A DNA stretch of 7,715 bases from Terriglobales bacterium (GTDB lineage: Bacteria > Acidobacteriota > Terriglobia > Terriglobales > Acidobacteriaceae): positions 1 through 7,715 of the forward strand of contig JAATFE010000316.1 of NCBI GenBank assembly GCA_015655365.1, read 5' to 3'. A program made the position numbers and the translations under genes. The notes under the pieces are model-generated. The model was not told the DNA's origin. It worked only from the letters and a program-made list of their open reading frames with translations, and did not search any database. Shown here piece by piece: positions 1 through 4,927 of the stretch (position 1 is the stretch's first letter; each line of letters opens with the position of its first letter).

Positions 1-648
1 GTGCGCATGATGGGCGTGGGCGGGCCGGAGTATCTGAGCGCGGAGCAGCAGAGTTTTAGCGAGCACGAGCAAATGATCTTTACCAAAGCTGTTTCGGTAG
101 CCGAAAGCTTTGGCAAGAAAGTATCGCTGCTGGTGGTTCCCGCCGGAGACGTTTTTGCCGCGCTGGTGCAGGGAGCGAACTCACTGGAAATGGACTCCGT
201 GGTTTCGGGAGTTTCGAGCAAGATGACCGCCGAGGATCAGGCATTCCACATGGGACAAGCGTGGGAGCAGCTTCCCGAACCCAAGCGCCAGTTCAACTTC
301 TATGTCATCGATCCCAAAGGTGCGGTGAAGGTGTTTTACATCGGGCCCCATGCACCCAATCTAAGCCCCGACGACGTGCAGCTTGTTCACCGGCTGTGGT
401 TGAACATGCGCCGCGATCCCTCGGTATCGGACCTGCATCACAGCGACATCATCACCTATGCGCTGACACGGTTGGCGGGGCAGTATGCTCGCGAAAAGCA
501 GGAGATTCTGCGCGATCTGAGCAATTATCGAGCATGCGGCGCGCCAGCCACGCTGCGCCTTGGCGGACACGATCTCTCGACGATTCCCGGCACAACGCCT
601 GGCCCCGAGCTACCTCCGCGGCCGCCCAAATCCTCGCGCTATCTGTAA
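1..648 (+). CDS. C-terminal part of a probable APC-family amino acid permease with a universal-stress-like domain (5' partial)
   Basis: The reading frame is open from base 1. The GTG there has no upstream context, so this is most likely the tail of a longer gene cut by the window edge. The visible 215 residues are soluble and have no membrane segment. They resemble the cytoplasmic C-terminal region that follows the transmembrane part of some acidobacterial APC-type amino acid transporters, with an alpha/beta universal-stress-like fold. Landmarks are a hydrophobic strand KKVSLLVVPAG (about 39-49), FNFYVIDPKG followed by VKVFYIGPH (about 98-117), and a helical LVHRLWLNMRRD stretch (about 128-139). 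The last 25 residues are proline-rich and probably disordered. A strong terminator lies 31 bases downstream, so the transcription unit ends here. The family assignment rests on remembered resemblance. A free-standing universal-stress-like protein remains possible if GTG at base 1 is the true start. Confidence 0.6.
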   Translation: MRMMGVGGPEYLSAEQQSFSEHEQMIFTKAVSVAESFGKKVSLLVVPAGDVFAALVQGANSLEMDSVVSGVSSKMTAEDQAFHMGQAWEQLPEPKRQFNFYVIDPKGAVKVFYIGPHAPNLSPDDVQLVHRLWLNMRRDPSVSDLHHSDIITYALTRLAGQYAREKQEILRDLSNYRACGAPATLRLGGHDLSTIPGTTPGPELPPRPPKSSRYL

Positions 649-679
649 ATCGTTGCCGGAAACTTAGTTGCAACAAGTC

Positions 680-720
680 ATCGCCCTTCTACAGAGACAC
701 TGTGGAAGGGCGATTTTCTT
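680..720 (+). terminator. Rho-independent terminator of the permease gene
   Basis: A perfect 10-bp stem (ATCGCCCTTC at 680-689 with GAAGGGCGAT at 705-714) encloses a second 4-bp stem (ACAG 691-694 with CTGT 700-703). It is followed at once by TTTCTT. It sits 31 bases after the stop codon of the upstream gene and has the classical intrinsic terminator form. Confidence 0.92.
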
Positions 721-935
721 GCGGTCGAGGGCGCGCTATCTCGGGCAGCAGCATGAGTGCGGGTTTCCGAAATGAGAGATCGGCGTCAATCTTCTGCGTT
801 CCATATAGCTCAAATCGTTCGGCAACGATGAGCGCGAGGGCGCGCAAGGAGAAAGTTTTGACTAGCTGATGGTTTCTAACCCGGTAACTTTTCGCATTTT
901 TTGTTTGTAAAATAGTCCACAGTTGCGTATTGTGT
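721..935. other. Intergenic stretch without a convincing gene
   Basis: This lies between the permease terminator and the promoter region of the small basic gene. I see no gene with a proper ribosome binding site. The minus strand has an open frame ending inside the terminator (689-691, TAG) whose residues from about base 868 downward read like ordinary protein (SLRALALIVAERFELYG). Its only start is a GTG at 940 without a Shine-Dalgarno sequence, and it would be antisense to the terminator. It could be a decayed gene remnant or chance. The last part (about 890-935) turns AT-rich, as expected near a promoter, and carries the first copy of TTTGTAAAAT (904-913). Confidence 0.4.
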
Positions 936-966
936 TTCACAGGACGAGTGGTTCATTTTGTAAAAT
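936..966 (+). promoter_or_regulatory. Candidate promoter of the small basic protein gene
   Basis: TTCACA at 936-941 matches the -35 consensus at five of six positions. TAAAAT at 961-966 matches the -10 consensus at five of six, but the 19-base spacer is long. Using TGTAAA at 959-964 instead gives a 17-base spacer with a weaker -10. The leader would be about 50 bases. The 10-mer TTTGTAAAAT that holds the -10 also occurs at 904-913, so a second upstream start is possible. Confidence 0.35.
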
Positions 967-1023
967 TCTCGACTAAGACACATCGACAACCGAGCCACTT
1001 ATGAGTACCTAACAGGAGGAACC

Positions 1024-1257
1024 GTGGGAGTTTCAGAGATTTTGACACAGATCGACCGGGAAATCGCGCAGTTGCAACAGGCGCGAACCCTTCTGGGTGG
1101 CGGAGCCGCTCCAGCAGCTAAGAAAGCTGCGGCAGCCCCTGCCGCCAAGAAACCAGCCAAGAAGAAGAGAAACCTTACCCCCGAGGGGCGCAAGCGCATT
1201 GCCGAGGCCGTAAAGCGGCGCTGGGCAGAGCAGAAGAAGGCATCCTCCGCAAAGTAA
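1024..1257 (+). CDS. Small lysine/alanine-rich basic protein, probably nucleic-acid binding
   Basis: A 77-residue protein starting at GTG. A strong AGGAGGA lies at 1014-1020, slightly close to the start, and no other start fits. Three parts are visible. Residues 4-24 are a short amphipathic, coiled-coil-like helix (EILTQIDREIAQLQQARTLL). Residues 27-48 are an Ala/Pro/Lys linker holding AAPAAKK twice, like the tails of histone-H1-like bacterial proteins. Residues 49-73 are a basic helical segment (RNLTPEGRKRIAEAVKRRW) whose S/T-P-E-x-R-x-R-I-x-x-A-x-x-R-W pattern I recall from many small acidobacterial proteins and from NUMOD-type DNA-binding segments. No enzyme motif is present. A role in DNA or RNA compaction, or as a small regulator, is inferred from composition only. 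The gene has its own candidate promoter and a downstream hairpin, so it is probably transcribed alone. Confidence 0.8.
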   Translation: MGVSEILTQIDREIAQLQQARTLLGGGAAPAAKKAAAAPAAKKPAKKKRNLTPEGRKRIAEAVKRRWAEQKKASSAK

Positions 1258-1279
1258 CTCGAACCACGGACAGATTCCT

Positions 1280-1301
1280 GGGCTGGCTTGCAAGCCAGCC
1301 C
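1280..1301 (+). terminator. Perfect palindrome, probable terminator of the small basic gene
   Basis: The 22-base segment is its own reverse complement. Its arms start GGGCTGGCT and fold into a 9-bp stem with a TGCA loop. It lies 23 bases after the stop codon. The following ACTCTTCGTTT is only moderately T-rich, so termination may be leaky. On the minus strand no T run follows it, so it fits the plus-strand gene better than the convergent hydrolase gene ending at 1340. Confidence 0.6.
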
Positions 1302-1339
1302 ACTCTTCGTTTAGGCCCTAACACAGGGCAGAGCCTGAA

Positions 1340-2044
1340 TTAAATCGCTTCCCCTGGCGACCACGGCACAACCTGAATGCCGGCATCGACAAGTTCCGCC
1401 AGTTGTTGCGGCGTGCCTTTGAGCGGCGGGAACGTTCCAAAATGCAGCGGGAGAACAACCTTGGGCGCCAGCAAATGCGCAGCCAGGGCAGCTTCTCTCG
1501 ACCCCATGGTGAAGTGCCCTCCAATGGGAAGCATGGCCACCTCTGGCCGATATAGCTCTTGAATCAGCTTCATATCTCCAAAGACAGCCGTATCTCCTGC
1601 ATGGTAAAGCACCGGGCCGCCCGCAATGGTAAGCACGAAGCCCGTTGCAACCCCGACATAGTGGGTACCGTGCTCGTCCTGCGCACCGGCGGAGTGCTTG
1701 GCCTCGACCATGGTGGCGGCCACCTCGTTCAACTGCACGGTTCCACCCAGATTCATCCCAACGGTATTCGCCACGCCCTTGGCCGCAACATAAGTGGCCA
1801 ACTCGTAGATAGCCACCACGGTAGAACCGTGCCTGGTGGCTATCGGCACGACGTCGGAGATATGATCTCCGTGGCCGTGGGTTAGCAGGACGTAGTGAAT
1901 CTTGGCGGGCAGAACGAAATTCTTGGGATATTTCGGATTCTGCGCGATGTAGGGGTCGATCAGGATATTGGTGCCCTTGGCGGTCTGGACCAACACGGTT
2001 GCATGGCCCAGCCAGGTAATGCGCGTGCCCTTCAATAAGTCCAT
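1340..2044 (-). CDS. UPF0173-type metal-dependent hydrolase (metallo-beta-lactamase fold)
   Basis: A 234-residue soluble protein, the usual length of the UPF0173 family. ITWLGHATVLV at 9-19 is the family's typical opening. The metal-binding THGHGDH is at 55-61 (His56, His58, Asp60, His61). Further ligand candidates are His117 (AKHSAG), Asp151 in HAGDTAVF and His201 in LPLHFGTF. The set is complete, so an active di-metal hydrolase is expected, but the natural substrate of this family is not known to me. The ATG at 2044 follows a good GGGAGGA. The gene begins 24 bases after the methyltransferase-like gene and is the last of the bactofilin operon. Family confidence is high. Function beyond metal-dependent hydrolysis is unassigned. 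Confidence 0.9.
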   Translation of the reverse strand: MDLLKGTRITWLGHATVLVQTAKGTNILIDPYIAQNPKYPKNFVLPAKIHYVLLTHGHGDHISDVVPIATRHGSTVVAIYELATYVAAKGVANTVGMNLGGTVQLNEVAATMVEAKHSAGAQDEHGTHYVGVATGFVLTIAGGPVLYHAGDTAVFGDMKLIQELYRPEVAMLPIGGHFTMGSREAALAAHLLAPKVVLPLHFGTFPPLKGTPQQLAELVDAGIQVVPWSPGEAI

Positions 2045-2068
2045 GATTCCTCCCTGGAGAAAGCCCGT

Positions 2069-2722
2069 CTACCGGGTCATTATGACCTCGGAAACACTGT
2101 CTTTGGCAAGAAACTGGCGATGACCGGACCAGTCGGAAAACAAGCGCTCGATGCTGCGATTGGTGAAAGCGCGCTGAATGGGGAAAGGCTCGGCCAACTG
2201 CACCTCAACCTCGTCGCCGGGAGTTAGGTGGTAACGGCAATGCACTGTCTCCTCGCCCTGCGTCCGGGTGTGGAACAGGGCAAACACTTCGCCGCCCGGG
2301 TTCATGGCGGAGAATAAGTGGTTGACTACCGGCGCCACCAACGCCTCGGGCAAATAGTCGAGGGCGGTCCAAAGAAGGGCCACGTCAAAGGTGCGCCCGG
2401 AAAAATTGAGAGAGTTATCGAGAAAGCCCTGCACATCCCATCGTGCATTGCCGTCCTCGTCTGTACCATTCTGCCAGTTTCCGGACCACGCATCGTGGAC
2501 CAGATCGGCGAGGAAGACGCTGTGGCCCAGACCTGTGAGGTAGTTGATGTTGGAGGGCGATGTGTAGCCGACGTCGATGACATGTAGTTCCGAATCGGCC
2601 TGAAGGCGCTTGCGCAAGGCAGCCCATCCTCCGGAGTGGCGCGGCACGCGCGGTCCCGTAAAGCCCGCCTCGACAACGACGGGACCAACATCCTGTTTCT
2701 TTCCAAACCAGCGGCTAAACAA
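2069..2722 (-). CDS. Class I SAM-dependent methyltransferase-like protein with altered SAM loop
   Basis: A 217-residue soluble protein. The fold signs are those of a Rossmann methyltransferase. Strand 1 and its loop are HVIDVGYTSPSNINYL (47-62), strand 2 ends in an acidic residue (SVFLADL, Asp73), strand 4 is FDVALLWTALDYLP (112-125), and MNPGGEVFALFHT (140-152) matches the post-IV NPGG turn. The first loop lacks the usual GxGxG (only DVGYTSP), so SAM binding may be weakened or lost. The substrate is unknown. The start is TTG at 2722, chosen because AAGGGG lies 8 bases upstream. The nearest ATG (2730) is in another frame. It follows bactofilin after 60 bases and precedes the hydrolase by 24, so it is probably the middle gene of the operon. 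Confidence 0.72.
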   Translation of the reverse strand: MFSRWFGKKQDVGPVVVEAGFTGPRVPRHSGGWAALRKRLQADSELHVIDVGYTSPSNINYLTGLGHSVFLADLVHDAWSGNWQNGTDEDGNARWDVQGFLDNSLNFSGRTFDVALLWTALDYLPEALVAPVVNHLFSAMNPGGEVFALFHTRTQGEETVHCRYHLTPGDEVEVQLAEPFPIQRAFTNRSIERLFSDWSGHRQFLAKDSVSEVIMTR

Positions 2723-2730
2723 CCTGACAT

Positions 2731-2736
2731 CCCCTT
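2731..2736 (-). promoter_or_regulatory. Ribosome binding site that fixes the TTG start at 2722
   Basis: On the minus strand AAGGGG is followed by 8 bases and then TTG. There is no in-frame ATG or GTG with comparable spacing, so this site supports the rare TTG start of the methyltransferase-like gene. Confidence 0.6.
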
Positions 2737-2741
2737 GCGGT

Positions 2742-2759
2742 CAGACGGAACGCCGTCTG
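2742..2759 (-). other. Intercistronic hairpin between bactofilin and methyltransferase-like gene
   Basis: A perfect 7-bp stem, CAGACGG with CCGTCTG, and a 4-base loop. It ends 5 bases before the Shine-Dalgarno of the next gene. No T run follows, so it is not an intrinsic terminator. It could mark mRNA processing or tune translation of the downstream gene. Confidence 0.45.
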
Positions 2760-2782
2760 CCAGAGCGGCGAACAGCGTCCCA

Positions 2783-3166
2783 TCAAAAATTACCGCCCGA
2801 ATGAGTGGCGCTGGCCCCATCGAACGCCTTGGTTACGGCTTGCGTCAGGTCGACCTTGCCGCGGAAAACAGCATTATCCTCCACGGCCAGACGCAGAGCG
2901 CGGATATCGCCTTCCACGCTACAGCCGGCGCGCATCTCGACCCGGCCGCTGGCGACAACATTGCCCTTGACCTGGCCCAAAATGAGCACATCTTTGGCGG
3001 ACAGATCGGCGGCCACATTGGCATCGGGTCCGATCGTCAGCTTGCTTTCGGAGAGGTTGACGGTCCCCTCCACGCGCCCATCCACAATCAGATCTTCGCT
3101 GCCCTTTACCTCGCCGCTAATCACGATGCTCTTGCCGATGCGCGCGGGAGTATTGTCCATGACCAT
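2783..3166 (-). CDS. Bactofilin (polymer-forming cytoskeletal protein)
   Basis: A 127-residue protein with one bactofilin (DUF583) domain at about 12-107 and short non-conserved tails. The core shows the repeating pattern of a right-handed beta-helix: GEVKGSEDLIVDGRVEGTV (18-36), a KLTIGPDANV rung (42-51), KDVLILGQVKGNV (58-70), and VEMRAGCSVEGDI (76-88). Bactofilins polymerise without nucleotide into filaments that act in cell shape, stalks, polar positioning or envelope synthesis. The ATG at 3166 has GAGAGGGA about 8 bases upstream. The ATG two codons later is possible but less well placed. It is first in a probable operon with a methyltransferase-like and a hydrolase gene. There is no neighbouring M23 peptidase, the partner often found beside bactofilins. 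Confidence 0.93.
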   Translation of the reverse strand: MVMDNTPARIGKSIVISGEVKGSEDLIVDGRVEGTVNLSESKLTIGPDANVAADLSAKDVLILGQVKGNVVASGRVEMRAGCSVEGDIRALRLAVEDNAVFRGKVDLTQAVTKAFDGASATHSGGNF

Positions 3167-3208
3167 AGGTCTTGTCCCTCTCGTGGGCCAAAACTAGCCC
3201 CTGCCCGC

Positions 3209-3238
3209 ACTATACGCAACCCGGGCGCATTGCTTCAA
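3209..3238 (-). promoter_or_regulatory. Candidate sigma-70 promoter of the bactofilin operon
   Basis: On the minus strand, TTGAAG (3238-3233, four of six -35 positions) is followed after 18 bases by TATAGT (3214-3209, five of six -10 positions). The leader would be about 36 bases, and the site lies in the 143-base divergent spacer. Confidence 0.5.
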
Positions 3239-3309
3239 TCGGCGAAACCACAGGGGGAACCTCCGCGTCTAACAGAACATGCGATTCGCCGTCACTGCAT
3301 GGGTGATGG

Positions 3310-4185
3310 ATGCCCACTAAACTAGACCCTGTGCAAAGATCATTGACCCTGCTCTTGCTGCTCGCCGGGGCTGTTCCCTGCCCCGCACCGGCACAGCCAA
3401 CGACCATGACTTCCAGCCAGGCCCAGGCGCTGGTGGAGCGGGCAGTCGAGTCCGAGATGCGCACGGCAAGAGATTCGAACCATCCCATGCACTACCGTCT
3501 ACGGAAATCCAGCCCCCGGCTGACCACGGTGAAAGAGATTTTTGAGACCCGGGACGGCGCCGTGGCGCACCTGCTGTCGATTGGAGACAGGCCTCTGAGC
3601 GCGGATGACGAGCAGAAAGAAGAGGCACGTTTGGATGGGCTGCTGAGCGATCCGGGACGCCAGCGGCATCGCAAGCAGAACGAAGATGCGGACACGGGGC
3701 GCGCGCTGAAAGTGTTGCGCGTGCTTCCCCAGGCGTTTCTTTACCAGTTTGCCGGCACTGGATCGGGTCCGGCGGGAAAGGTGGAGAAATTCACCTTTAA
3801 GCCGAACCCGCAATTTGCCCCGCCTGACCTCGAGACGCAGGTGCTGACCGCCATGGCCGGCGAGATATGGATCGACGCGTCTCAGATGCGTGTGACGCGT
3901 CTGGAGGGCCATCTACAGAAGGACGTGGACTTCGGCTGGGGCGTTCTGGGCCGACTCAACAAGGACGGATGGATCGTGATCGAGCAGGCGGACGTAGGCG
4001 GACGCCAGTGGCGCATTGTGCGCTTCCAGATGGCCATGAGCGGGCGAGTGCTCTTCAAGAGCAAGAGCTTCGACACCGTCGAGGAGCAGACGCACTTTGA
4101 GCCACTGCCTGCCGGGCTGGACTACCGGCAAGCCATCCAGATGCTGAGAGCCGGCCAAGGGAGTGCGGCGAAGAGCGGACGGTGA
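3310..4185 (+). CDS. Secreted protein of unknown function, possibly LolA-like fold
   Basis: A 291-residue protein with a Sec signal peptide: hydrophobic SLTLLLLLAGAV (11-22), then PAPA|QP with likely cleavage after Ala28. Cys24 follows Pro and does not fit a lipobox. A charged, partly helical middle (about 45-125, rich in Arg, Glu and Asp) leads to a beta-rich C-terminal half. There FTFKPNPQF (about 160), GEIWIDASQMRVTRLEGHL (about 184-202) and QWRIVRFQMAMSGRVLF (about 232-248) recall outer-membrane lipoprotein-sorting-like (LolA/LppX) sheets. I do not recognise a specific family. The start is uncertain. ATG at 3310 lacks a clear ribosome binding site, and GTG at 3331 would give a shorter, more typical signal peptide but also lacks one. 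The gene diverges from bactofilin and stands alone, so periplasmic or outer-membrane location is the only firm inference. Confidence 0.75.
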   Translation: MPTKLDPVQRSLTLLLLLAGAVPCPAPAQPTTMTSSQAQALVERAVESEMRTARDSNHPMHYRLRKSSPRLTTVKEIFETRDGAVAHLLSIGDRPLSADDEQKEEARLDGLLSDPGRQRHRKQNEDADTGRALKVLRVLPQAFLYQFAGTGSGPAGKVEKFTFKPNPQFAPPDLETQVLTAMAGEIWIDASQMRVTRLEGHLQKDVDFGWGVLGRLNKDGWIVIEQADVGGRQWRIVRFQMAMSGRVLFKSKSFDTVEEQTHFEPLPAGLDYRQAIQMLRAGQGSAAKSGR

Positions 4186-4222
4186 GATCTCCGATCAGAC
4201 GCTTTTGATCCGATTGAGGTTT

Positions 4223-4270
4223 GTGCCATTCCAGGTTAGGCGCAAAAAATGCGCCGAACCTGGGGCACCC
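4223..4270. repeat. Palindromic intergenic repeat, copy 1
   Basis: A long hairpin 37 bases after the secreted-protein gene. The stems are GTGCC (4223-4227) with GGCAC (4264-4268), CCAGGTT (4231-4237) with AACCTGG (4257-4263), and GGCGCA (4239-4244) with TGCGCC (4250-4255) around five A. It shares the TGGGGCACCC edge, the A-rich loop and a GGCGC arm with the segment at 4846-4896. This suggests a dispersed REP-like family. Confidence 0.65.
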
Positions 4271-4337
4271 GGACGTTCGCGCAAATTCACGCTGCCAGAT
4301 GTATAGCTGCACTCCGCAGTTTTCGGAATTCTCGATC

Positions 4338-4383
4338 AACAACAAAGCGGCCCCACCTTGGAAGGCGGGGCCGCTCTGTTGTT
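4338..4383. terminator. Bidirectional rho-independent terminator between the secreted-protein gene and atpE
   Basis: The core stem is GCGGCCCC (4347-4354) with GGGGCCGC (4367-4374). It extends outward through AACAACAAA (4338-4346) pairing with TCTGTTGTT (4375-4383), with one mismatch. The flanks give TTTGTTGTT after the stem on the minus strand and TCTGTTGTTT on the plus strand. It can therefore end transcripts from both convergent genes. It lies 13 bases after the atpE stop and closes the atp cluster. Confidence 0.93.
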
Positions 4384-4395
4384 TGGAAACTGGAA

Positions 4396-4704
4396 TTACT
4401 TGGCGTTGGCAACCACGGCAAACACGATCACCAGGGTGAACAGGGTGAGGGACTCGATGAAGGCCAGACCGAGAACCAGAAGGGTCATGATGCCAGCGCG
4501 AGCGCCGGGGTTGCGGGCCAAAGCTTCGGTGGCCGAAGCAGTTGCCTTGCCCTGGCCGAGGCCGCAGAGACCCGCAGCCAAAGCCATGCCGATGCCGGCG
4601 CCGATCGGCACCAGATTGACGACGGTGGAACCGCCATCCGCGAAGGCCGGAACTGCGCAGCACAGAACCGCCAGAGCCATGAATACAAATTGAAGTTTAC
4701 GCAT
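4396..4704 (-). CDS. atpE: F-type ATP synthase c subunit (rotor ring)
   Basis: A 102-residue protein that forms the membrane ring turned by ion flow in the ATP synthase. The N-terminus (1-22, LQFVFMALAVLCCAVPAFA then D) looks like a cleavable signal peptide, making the precursor longer than the usual 75-85 residues. Helix 1 runs about 28-52, the polar loop carries ARNPGA (63-68), and helix 2 runs about 72-98 with the ion-binding carboxylate Glu84 in AFIESLTLF. Gln51 in GLGQG lies 33 residues before Glu84 and is followed there by Ser85, the spacing of the sodium-type site of Ilyobacter tartaricus. However, the Thr and Tyr positions of that site are Leu86 and Phe89 here. The ATG has AGGAGA three bases upstream. 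It is last in the Fo cluster, 223 bases after atpB, with a strong terminator behind. Confidence 0.97.
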   Translation of the reverse strand: MRKLQFVFMALAVLCCAVPAFADGGSTVVNLVPIGAGIGMALAAGLCGLGQGKATASATEALARNPGARAGIMTLLVLGLAFIESLTLFTLVIVFAVVANAK

Positions 4705-4927
4705 AATTCTCCTGCTTCCCTTGAATTGGCCGCCAGTAGGTGGTTGAGGCTCACCGTGCCGGCCCCCTCACACTGGCGACCGTTCGTTTGCCCGGAGCGG
4801 AAGCGCTCTCCGGCGAAATCTTTTTCGCGTCTCAGACGCAGTGGCGGTATCCCACCCCAGGCGCAAAAACAAAGACGCACCAAGGATGGGGCACCCAAAT
4901 TTGGCACTTCAAGAAGCGCCCAGAGAC
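4705..4927 (-). other. Structured atpB-atpE spacer with several hairpins
   Basis: A 223-base gap inside what is probably one transcript. It holds no gene. Stems seen are CGCCAGT (4731-4737) with ACTGGCG (4772-4778) enclosing TGAGG (4745-4749) with CCTCA (4766-4770), CCGGAGCG (4792-4799) with CGCT plus CCGG (4804-4813, two-base bulge), GCGTC (4827-4831) with GACGC (4835-4839), and the repeat at 4846-4896. None ends in a T run on the minus strand. It may stabilise atpE mRNA or raise its translation, since the c subunit is needed in many copies per complex. Confidence 0.6.
4846..4896. repeat. Palindromic intergenic repeat, copy 2
   Basis: On the minus strand it reads GGGTGCCCCATCCTTGGTGC, a T-rich loop, then GCGCCTGGGGTGGGATACC. 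Stems are GGTGC with GCGCC (one G-U pair) and CCCCA with TGGGG. It shares the GGGTGCCCCA edge and TTTTTTGCGCCT-like arm with copy 1 at 4223-4270, in the same orientation, but the arms have diverged. Confidence 0.6.

Noticed and set aside
261..869. 202-residue open frame on the plus strand overlapping the permease tail
   Set aside because: It is an out-of-frame shadow of the permease gene and runs through its terminator.
1280..1301. Perfect palindrome as an operator or recombination site
   Set aside because: Its position just after a stop codon and its GC-rich stem fit a terminator better, and no second copy is visible in the window.
2636..3325. 229-residue open frame on the plus strand
   Set aside because: It is the antisense of bactofilin and the start of the methyltransferase-like gene. 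Both minus-strand genes have clear family signatures and ribosome binding sites.
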